14,784 nt of DNA from Hyphomicrobiales bacterium (GTDB lineage: Bacteria > Pseudomonadota > Alphaproteobacteria > Rhizobiales > Beijerinckiaceae). Shown here piece by piece: positions 6,959 to 13,013 of the stretch; position 1 is the stretch's first letter; every line of letters begins with the position of its first letter. The DNA is taken from NCBI GenBank assembly GCA_028290125.1, contig JAQGKM010000251.1, positions 1 through 14,784 of the forward strand. Reading direction: 5' to 3'. Position numbers and translations under genes: made by a program. The notes under the pieces were generated by a model. It did not search any database and was not told the DNA's origin. It saw only the letters and a program-made list of their open reading frames with translations.

Positions 6959-8439
6959 CAATCCTCCGGATCCATCAGGCTCTGCGAGTCGCCGACAAGC
7001 GTCGGAACGCCGCGCAGCACGCCCTGGAACGTCACGAGCGGATCGCCAAGCGTCACGCCGCGCGCATCGATCTGATATTCGCGGATCGTGTCCTCGTGCG
7101 CGCCAGTGCGCTTCTTCACGACCGAGATTGCGCGGCGTACGCGCCCCACCGCCTCGAAGTAGCGCAGCAGGATCACCGTGTCGGCAAGATAGGTGACATC
7201 GACCGGCGAGCGCATGTCGCCGACGATGCCGTGTTGCGCCACCGTCAGGAAAGTCGTCGCGCCCTGGCGATTGAGAAACTGCAGCAGCTCGTGCATGTGC
7301 AAGACCAGCGCGGCCTCGCCCGGCATCGACGCCTGATATCCGTTGAGGCTGTCGATCACGATGGTGCGCGCGCCGATCACCTGCACGCAATGCCGGACAC
7401 GTTCCGAAAACTCGCCCGGCGTCAGTTCCGCCGCATCGACCTGCTGGAGCACCAGCTGCCCGGCGTCGATCATCGCCTGCAGGTCGACGCCGACTCCCTT
7501 GGCGCGATCGATCAGCAGGCCAAGCTCTTCATCGAAGATGAACATCGCGGCCTTCTCGCCGCGGCTGATGGCGTTCGCGACGAATGTCATCGCCAGAGTG
7601 GACTTGCCTGTGCCGGACGGACCGAGAACGAGGACGCTCGACCCACGTTCGATGCCGCCACCCAGCAGTGCATTCAGCTCCACGGACATCGACGCCAGGA
7701 CTTCGCTTTTGTAGCTCGAACGATGCTCCGCAGAGACCAGGCGCGGAAACACCCGCACTCCGCCGGTCTCGATCGCCATGTCGTGGTAGCCGCCACGAAA
7801 GCGACGGCCGCGGTATTTGATGACGCGCAGCCGCCGCCGCTCCGGGCCGTAATCGGGCGAGAGCTCATCGAGCCGGATCACGCCATGCGCGACGCTGTGG
7901 ACGGTCTTGTCCTGCGTGTCGGTGGTGAGATCGTCGAGCAGCACGACGGTCGCCTGCTGGCGGGCGAAATAGTGCTTCAGCGCAAGCACCTGCCGCCGGT
8001 AGCGCAGCGAGCTTTGCGCGAGCAGACGGATTTCCGACAGGCTGTCGAGAATGACCCGGCTGGGCCTGACCCGCTCGAACACCTCGAAGATCCGTCGCGT
8101 CGTTTCTCCCAATTCGAGATCCGACGAGTAGAGCAGGCTCTGTTGCTGCTCGTCGTCGAGCAAGCTTTCGGGCGGCACAAGTTCGAAGACATCGATGGCG
8201 TCCAGAGACCAGCCATGCGAGGTGGCGCTCGCACGCAACTCGTTCTCGGTTTCCGACAGCGTGATGTAGAGCACCCGCTCGCCCCTGGCCGATCCCTCGA
8301 GCAGGAACTGCATCGCAATCGTCGTCTTGCCGGTGCCGGGGCTTCCTTCCAGCAGGAAGACGCGTCCACGCGACAGGCCGCCCGACAGGACATTGTCGAG
8401 TCCGGTGATCCCAGTTGGTGCCTGTTCGGGCAACGACAT
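6958..8439 (-). CDS. KaiC-like double-domain RecA-superfamily ATPase
   Basis: The protein has 493 residues with two tandem RecA/KaiC domains, as in KaiC. Domain 1 begins GITGLDNVLSGGLSRGRV, with Walker A GSPGTGKT at 32-39 and Walker B RVILDS ending near D132. Domain 2 begins near 255 (LNALLGGGIERGSSVLVLG), with Walker A GPSGTGKS at 273-280 and Walker B TIVIDS near D363. In domain 2, VTYLADTVILL aligns with the KaiC segment carrying the phosphorylated Ser-Thr pair; here the positions are T416 and Y417. No kaiA or kaiB lies nearby, so timekeeping is not implied. KaiC-like proteins without Kai partners are known in proteobacteria, mostly with undefined signalling roles. The ATG at 8439 gives the usual N-terminus; the frame stays open upstream to 8565 but that part has no family similarity and covers the promoter. 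It overlaps the kinase gene by one base and is preceded by an EcfG-type promoter. Confidence 0.9.
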   Translation of the reverse strand: MSLPEQAPTGITGLDNVLSGGLSRGRVFLLEGSPGTGKTTIAMQFLLEGSARGERVLYITLSETENELRASATSHGWSLDAIDVFELVPPESLLDDEQQQSLLYSSDLELGETTRRIFEVFERVRPSRVILDSLSEIRLLAQSSLRYRRQVLALKHYFARQQATVVLLDDLTTDTQDKTVHSVAHGVIRLDELSPDYGPERRRLRVIKYRGRRFRGGYHDMAIETGGVRVFPRLVSAEHRSSYKSEVLASMSVELNALLGGGIERGSSVLVLGPSGTGKSTLAMTFVANAISRGEKAAMFIFDEELGLLIDRAKGVGVDLQAMIDAGQLVLQQVDAAELTPGEFSERVRHCVQVIGARTIVIDSLNGYQASMPGEAALVLHMHELLQFLNRQGATTFLTVAQHGIVGDMRSPVDVTYLADTVILLRYFEAVGRVRRAISVVKKRTGAHEDTIREYQIDARGVTLGDPLVTFQGVLRGVPTLVGDSQSLMDPED

Positions 8440-8504
8440 CGTGGAGAGCCCCTGTCGCGTGACGTGCCGGACCAAGACCGGCTTAGCTTGCCAAGTAGAC
8501 CCAC

Positions 8505-8530
8505 AACGGGCGGCGCGCGCGGACGGTTCC
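8505..8530 (-). promoter_or_regulatory. EcfG (general stress sigma factor) type promoter for the KaiC-like/kinase operon
   Basis: On the minus strand GGAACC (complement of 8525-8530) is followed after exactly 16 bases by CGTT (complement of 8505-8508). This matches the alphaproteobacterial EcfG consensus GGAAC(C)-N16/17-CGTT at every defined base. The -10 element lies 65 bases before the KaiC-like ATG (8439), leaving a leader of normal length. No better sigma-70 promoter is visible on this strand. The match is seen directly; use by EcfG is inferred. Confidence 0.65.
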
Positions 8531-8554
8531 CGTCGTCGCTCAGCTAAAGTCGCC

Positions 8555-8569
8555 GGGCTAAGCAAGCCC
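8555..8569. promoter_or_regulatory. Inverted repeat in the divergent KaiC / exported-protein promoter region
   Basis: GGGCT-AAGCA-AGCCC is a five-base inverted repeat between the EcfG-type promoter and the sigma-70 promoter. It could be a regulator site or chance symmetry. Confidence 0.25.
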
Positions 8570-8574
8570 CATTC

Positions 8575-8586
8575 CCGTGCTCACGG
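8575..8586. promoter_or_regulatory. Inverted repeat just upstream of the exported-protein operon promoter
   Basis: CCGTG-CT-CACGG lies 17 bases upstream of the -35 element of the plus-strand operon, and the flanks (TTC before, AA after) extend the symmetry imperfectly. The position suits an activator site, but the arms are short. Confidence 0.3.
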
Positions 8587-8603
8587 AAGTTTGAGCAAAG
8601 GGA

Positions 8604-8631
8604 CTGACAAGCCTTCCGGCGGCGCTATAAT
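8604..8631 (+). promoter_or_regulatory. Sigma-70 type promoter for the exported-protein/ABC transporter operon
   Basis: CTGACA (8604-8609, five of six to TTGACA), a 16-base spacer, and a perfect TATAAT (8626-8631). The expected start point near 8638 leaves a leader of about 40 bases with the GGGGAGGAAG ribosome site (8665-8674) before the ATG at 8678. A full TATAAT is unusual in such GC-rich DNA and suggests strong housekeeping expression, possibly repressed through nearby symmetric sequences. Confidence 0.65.
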
Positions 8632-8677
8632 GACGCCAAACGGCGCCCAGAGACGCCGGCTTGCGGGGAGGAAGTAC

Positions 8678-10480
8678 ATGATGGCGCGCCTGTCTGCCGC
8701 TGTTGCGGCGTCGATTTCAGGACTCCTGCTCACCGCCCTGCCCGCCATCGCCGACAAGGATCAGCCACTGGCCGAGCGCAAGGCGCTGTATGCGCCCTGG
8801 AATCCTGCCGACATGGCCAAGCGACGCCAGGAGCAGGGTCTGATCGGCCCCGGCACGACGGCGCCGTTTCCGGCTCCGGCCTTCCCGTCCTACCTCAAGA
8901 AGCCCGACACCATAGAAAAGCTGATGCCGTCAGCGCGCTCCGCCTCGCGCCAGACGGGCGGACGCACGCCGCTCGGCCTCGTGGAGGCCGGCAAGCACTT
9001 GCTGATCGTGGTCGGCGAGATCCGCGATTCCAGACCCAACATGATGGTGCAGGAGGCGATCAAGCGCGCGATGGAAGAGCGCGGCGTGAAGACCACGGTG
9101 CTCACCATCTGGGAACTGCTCGGGCTGACGGAGGCCGAATATTACCAATACCGCGACGGCATCCGCACCTACTCGATCGCCGACGGCCAGCGCGAGCTGG
9201 AATATTTCTTCAACTACACAGGCTTCGTGCCGGACCCGACGAAGGGCCGCGACTGGGTGCGCCAGCAGGATCCGGAGCTCTACCAGGCGACATGGGCGGC
9301 GCCGAAGTTCGACAATCCGCGCTATTCGCAGATCGCCAAGGACTACAACGACCTCGTCCCCGAGCGCCTGAACGCCTGGCTCGACAAGCATCCCGAGATC
9401 AGCTGGATCGTCTGGCGTTCGGGCAACCGCCCTAACACGCGCAAGATGCTCAAGCAGCATGGCGAGCGTTTTCTCGGCAATTACACCTATGTCGATCTCT
9501 TCGACCTGATGGGACAGGTTCCGGATTTCCCGGCCGATGTCTGGCGTCTCGTGGAATCAAAGACCATCGAGCCGCTGGGCTATGTCGACCGCGCCGAAGT
9601 CACCGATCCGGAAGGCACGGCCTTCGGCTACGACATCACCGAGGAAGCCGCCAAGGGCTGGTCGGAGGGCGTCTACAATCAGGGCCATCTCTACATGTTC
9701 CCGCCGCAGGCGACGGGCCGCACGCCCTATTCCATGGTGGAATATCCGGTGATGAACGGCCGCTACATCCCGCCCGTGCAGGCCGAGGTGCAGGGCATCA
9801 TCGCCTCGACGTCGAGCCACGCGGCGACCTATCCACGCGTTGAAGTGCGGGTGAAGGACGGGCTGATCGCCGGCGTCACCGGCGGCGGTCTCTATGGCGA
9901 AGGGCTGAAGCTGTTCCAGAACTATCCCGGCACCAAAGAGCTGACATGGCCGATGCAGAAAAAGCCCGGCTACTGGTGGCTTTATGAAGCCGGCATGGGC
10001 ACCAACCCGAAATACTTCAAGCATCCGGGCGAAGTGATCGACGGCAACAATCTCTCCGAGCGCAATGTCGCGGGCGTCATCCACTGGGCGTTCGGCGCGG
10101 AGGTCGCGATGGGCCCCGACATCGTCGGCCCGTGGGCGAAAGAGACCGAGGACTTCACCGCCAAACATAATGTGCCCAAGGGCCATTCCATGCATCAGCA
10201 CAATCTGCTGCCGACCTATCAGGTGCGCGTGCGCGATCTCGACCAGTGGATCACGCTCGTCGAACACGGCGGCCTGACATCGCTGAAGGACACTTACGCC
10301 CGCGCGCTCGCCTCGCGCTACGGCAACCCCGACCGCGTGCTCAACCGCGACTATGTGCCGGAGTTGCCGGGCGTCAACGCGCCTGGAAGCTACGACGAAT
10401 ATGCGCGCAACCCCGGCGCCTATTGGACCCGTTGGGCCGCGGGCATCGAGGACGGCTCCAACAAATTCTTCAAGCCCTGA
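8678..10480 (+). CDS. Exported M29 (aminopeptidase T)-like protein, copy 1
   Basis: The 600-residue protein has a signal peptide (MMARLSAAVAASISG..., cleavage after AIA at about residue 25), so it is periplasmic or secreted. The first 110 mature residues are not recognised. From about 105, LLIVVGEIRDSRPNMMVQEA resembles the N-terminal domain of M29/COG2309 aminopeptidases. Later motifs follow the M29 metal-site order: a possible first Glu in VEYP (E355), EAGMGTNPK (E437), NLSERNVAGVIHWAFG (H469), and HSMHQHN (H503, H506, H508). Usual M29 proteins end with H-x-D where this has H-Q-H, so the metal site or chemistry may differ. At 600 residues it is far longer than typical M29 enzymes (about 370-410). 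GGGGAGGAAG supports the ATG at 8678; a second ATG at 8681 is equally possible. It is the first gene of the operon. The family placement is my reading of motifs; a non-enzymatic binding role is possible. Confidence 0.6.
   Translation: MMARLSAAVAASISGLLLTALPAIADKDQPLAERKALYAPWNPADMAKRRQEQGLIGPGTTAPFPAPAFPSYLKKPDTIEKLMPSARSASRQTGGRTPLGLVEAGKHLLIVVGEIRDSRPNMMVQEAIKRAMEERGVKTTVLTIWELLGLTEAEYYQYRDGIRTYSIADGQRELEYFFNYTGFVPDPTKGRDWVRQQDPELYQATWAAPKFDNPRYSQIAKDYNDLVPERLNAWLDKHPEISWIVWRSGNRPNTRKMLKQHGERFLGNYTYVDLFDLMGQVPDFPADVWRLVESKTIEPLGYVDRAEVTDPEGTAFGYDITEEAAKGWSEGVYNQGHLYMFPPQATGRTPYSMVEYPVMNGRYIPPVQAEVQGIIASTSSHAATYPRVEVRVKDGLIAGVTGGGLYGEGLKLFQNYPGTKELTWPMQKKPGYWWLYEAGMGTNPKYFKHPGEVIDGNNLSERNVAGVIHWAFGAEVAMGPDIVGPWAKETEDFTAKHNVPKGHSMHQHNLLPTYQVRVRDLDQWITLVEHGGLTSLKDTYARALASRYGNPDRVLNRDYVPELPGVNAPGSYDEYARNPGAYWTRWAAGIEDGSNKFFKP
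9587..9630 (+). repeat. 44-bp perfect direct repeat shared by the two exported paralogues (partner at 11409-11452)
   Basis: The 44 bases are identical to 11409-11452 in the second copy, including all third codon positions. They encode the conserved segment DRAEVTDPEGTAFGY. Other near-identical stretches occur, for instance around the STSSHAATYP coding region, but the genes as a whole are more diverged. This fits duplication with local gene conversion or strong constraint. Confidence 0.85.
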
Positions 10481-10493
10481 GCGAGGCGCTGCC

Positions 10494-12302
10494 ATGACCT
10501 TCCGCACGTCATCCTGCTTGCTCGCCTGCGCAAGCCTCGTCGCGATCCTCGCGCTGGCGCCGCAAGCGCGCGCCGACAAGAGCCAGCCCATTTCCGAACG
10601 CAAGCAGGCGGTCGCGCCGTGGAACCCGGCCGACATGGCGGCGCGTCGCAAGGAGTATGGCCTGATCGGACCGGGCGCGAAAAACGCCGTGCCGCCGCCG
10701 GCTTTTCCATCCTACCTCAAGAGACCCGACAACATTGAACAGCTCATGCCAGCGGCGCGCGCCGCCTCGCGCCAGAGCCAGGGTCGCGCGCCGCTCGGAC
10801 TCGTCGACGCCGGCAAGCATCTGCTGATCGTCGTCGGAGAAATCCGCGATACGCGCCCCAACATGATGGTGCAGGAAGCAATCAAGCGCGCGATGGAGGA
10901 GCGTGGCGTCAAGACCACCGTGCTCGCCATCTGGGACCTGCTCGACATGACGCAGGAACAATATCTCGACTTCCGCACCGGCATCCGCACCTACACGATC
11001 GCCGACGGACAGCGCGAGCTCGAATATTTCTTCAACTACACGGGCATCACGCCCGACCCCGAGAAGGGCCGCGAATGGGTGCGCGAACAGGATCGCGAAC
11101 TCTATGACGCGACATGGCCGACGCCGAAATACGACAACGAGCATTACGCACAGCTGGCGAAGAACTACGTCAAGGAAGTGCCGGACCGGCTCGTCGCCTG
11201 GCTCGACAAGCACCCCGAGATCGACTGGATCGTCTGGCGCTCGGGCGGCCGCACCAACACGCGCAAGTTCGTGCGTCATCACGGCGAGAAGCTGCTCGGC
11301 AATTACACCTATCTCGATCTCTACGACCTGATGAGCCAGGTGCCGGATTTTCCCTCCGACGTCTGGCGCACGATCGAGACCAAGACCATCGAGCCTATCG
11401 CCTTCGCGGACCGCGCCGAAGTCACCGATCCGGAAGGCACGGCCTTCGGCTATGACGTTTCGGAGAAGGAGGCCAAGAGCTGGGCCGCCGGCATCTACAA
11501 TCAGGGCCATCTCTACATGTTTCCCGCGCAGGCCAGCGGGCGTTTCCCCTATTCTCTCGTCGAGTTTCCGGCGGTCATCGACAATTACCAGCCGCTGATC
11601 CTGCCGGAGGTGAACGGCGTCGTCGCCTCGACGTCGAGCCATGCGGCGACCTATCCGCGCATCGAGCTGAAGATCCGCAGCGGCAAGATCGCCGAAATCA
11701 ACGGCGGCGGCCTCTATGGCGAAGGGCTGAAGGTTTTTCAGAACTATCCGGGCACGCAGGACCTTACCTGGCCTTACGCGCCCAAGCCCGGCTACTGGTG
11801 GCTGTTCGAAGCCGGCATGGGCACCAATCCGAAATACTTCAAGCATCCCGGCGAAGTGCTCGAGGGCAACAATCTGTCCGAGCGCAATGCGGCGGGCGTG
11901 ATCCACTGGGCGTTCGGCGCCGAGGCCGCGCAAGGCCCCAACGACACGCGCGAATGGTCGAAGGAGACCAATGAATTCGCGATCAAGAACAACGTGCCGC
12001 GCGGCCATTCCATGCATCAGCACAATTTGCTGCCGACTTACCAGCTGCGCCTGCGCGATCTCGATCAATGGGCGACGCTGGTCGAACACGGCGGCCTCGC
12101 CGCGCTGAACGACGTCGGCGTGCGGGCGCTCGCCTCGCGCTATGGCAACCCGGACGTGATCCTGCGACGCGATTATGTGCCCGCGCTTCCGGGCATCAAC
12201 GCGCCCGGCAAGTATGAGGATTACGCCCGCGATCCCGGCGCCTACTGGACGCAGTGGGCGAACAAGATCAACGCCGGCACCTACGAATATTTCAAGCCCT
12301 GA
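10494..12302 (+). CDS. Exported M29 (aminopeptidase T)-like protein, copy 2
   Basis: This 602-residue paralogue of the preceding gene is about 70% identical by eye and aligns end to end. Its signal peptide runs to QARA at about residue 27, after which both mature proteins start DK-x-QP. The putative metal-site residues are all kept: E357 (VEFP), E439 (EAGMGTNPK), H471 (VIHWAFG), and H505, H508, H510 (HSMHQHN). The GHLYMFP motif with H339 is also shared. Differences cluster on likely surface positions and in the segment before the STSSHAATYP motif (NGRYIPPVQ against DNYQPLILP), which could change substrate or partner choice. It starts 13 bases after the first copy with GAGG seven bases before the ATG. 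Two full-length, intact copies in tandem suggest distinct or heteromeric roles. The function is not established. Confidence 0.6.
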   Translation: MTFRTSSCLLACASLVAILALAPQARADKSQPISERKQAVAPWNPADMAARRKEYGLIGPGAKNAVPPPAFPSYLKRPDNIEQLMPAARAASRQSQGRAPLGLVDAGKHLLIVVGEIRDTRPNMMVQEAIKRAMEERGVKTTVLAIWDLLDMTQEQYLDFRTGIRTYTIADGQRELEYFFNYTGITPDPEKGREWVREQDRELYDATWPTPKYDNEHYAQLAKNYVKEVPDRLVAWLDKHPEIDWIVWRSGGRTNTRKFVRHHGEKLLGNYTYLDLYDLMSQVPDFPSDVWRTIETKTIEPIAFADRAEVTDPEGTAFGYDVSEKEAKSWAAGIYNQGHLYMFPAQASGRFPYSLVEFPAVIDNYQPLILPEVNGVVASTSSHAATYPRIELKIRSGKIAEINGGGLYGEGLKVFQNYPGTQDLTWPYAPKPGYWWLFEAGMGTNPKYFKHPGEVLEGNNLSERNAAGVIHWAFGAEAAQGPNDTREWSKETNEFAIKNNVPRGHSMHQHNLLPTYQLRLRDLDQWATLVEHGGLAALNDVGVRALASRYGNPDVILRRDYVPALPGINAPGKYEDYARDPGAYWTQWANKINAGTYEYFKP

Positions 12303-12311
12303 GCGGACGCC

Positions 12312-13013
12312 ATGATCAACGAACAACAAGAACCGGATGCCAGCGTTCGCCTCGAAAACGTGTCGAAATATTACGAGACCGCCGCGCAGCGCGTGACGGC
12401 GCTTGAGAACCTCTCGTGGGGCGTGAAGCCCGGCGAGGCGGTCGCGCTGATGGGGCCATCGGGCTGCGGCAAGTCGACGATCCTCAACCTGCTCGGCGGC
12501 ATGGACCGGCCGACCAAGGGCGGCGTTTTCGCGGGCGGGCGCGACGTCGGCGCCATGAGCGAGCGGCAGCTGGAAGATTATCGGCTGCGCAAGGTCGGCT
12601 TCGTGTTCCAGTTTTTCAATCTGATCCCCAGCCTGTCGGCGCTCGAGAACCTCGACCTGCCGATGCTGATGGCTGGCATTCCCGCCGACGAGCGCAAAAG
12701 GCGCGCCGAGAACCTGCTCGACAGCGTTGGCCTCAAGGCCAAGGGCTACAAGCGACCGGAAGAACTGTCGGGCGGCGAACAGCAGCGCGTCGCCGTCTGC
12801 CTCGCACTCGTCAACGATCCGCCGATCATCCTCGCTGACGAGCCGACCGGCAATCTCGACAGCAACAACGCGCGCATCATCACCAACATCCTGATCGATC
12901 TTGCCGCGCAGAAGAACAAGACCGTGATCGTCGCCTCGCACGATCCCAAGGTCGTCGAGATTTTCCCGCGCGTCTGCCACATGCGTGATGGCCTGATCGA
13001 GCGCGTGTCGTGA
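12312..13013 (+). CDS. ABC transporter ATP-binding protein, LolD/MacB type
   Basis: The 233-residue cytoplasmic ATPase energises the permease encoded next. Walker A is GPSGCGKST (48-56), the Q-loop FVFQFFNLIPSLSALENL (Q100), the signature LSGGEQQRV (152-160), Walker B IILADEPTGNLD (172-183) and the H-loop His H210. The NLIPSLSALENLDLPM region and the GNLD extension are typical of the LolD/MacB/FtsE group, which pairs with FtsX-like permeases and acts on substrates in the periplasm or membrane. Ordinary importers differ from this pattern. The ATG lies nine bases after the stop of the second exported paralogue with only a weak ribosome site, so translation is probably coupled. Its stop overlaps the permease start. 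Confidence 0.95.
   Translation: MINEQQEPDASVRLENVSKYYETAAQRVTALENLSWGVKPGEAVALMGPSGCGKSTILNLLGGMDRPTKGGVFAGGRDVGAMSERQLEDYRLRKVGFVFQFFNLIPSLSALENLDLPMLMAGIPADERKRRAENLLDSVGLKAKGYKRPEELSGGEQQRVAVCLALVNDPPIILADEPTGNLDSNNARIITNILIDLAAQKNKTVIVASHDPKVVEIFPRVCHMRDGLIERVS

Noticed and set aside
6959..7390. N-terminal extension of the hybrid kinase by about 144 codons
   Set aside because: The extra sequence lies inside the KaiC-like coding region and is Arg-rich without similarity. The ATG at 6958 in a TGATG overlap is the natural start.
6958..8439. Calling this locus a circadian clock
   Set aside because: There is no kaiA or kaiB in the window, and the usual phosphorylated Ser-Thr pair is not kept. 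KaiC-like proteins are widespread in non-clock settings.
8440..8565. N-terminal extension of the KaiC-like protein to an ATG at 8565
   Set aside because: It would run through the EcfG-type promoter, and the added residues have no family similarity. The KaiC domain begins right after the ATG at 8439.
8327..8677. Upstream in-frame starts for the first exported protein
   Set aside because: They precede the consensus promoter and bury the signal peptide. The ATG at 8678 has a strong ribosome site and an immediate signal sequence.
8440..8677. A Zur or Fur type binding site for the transporter operon
   Set aside because: These boxes are AT-rich palindromes. Only GC-rich short symmetries were seen here.
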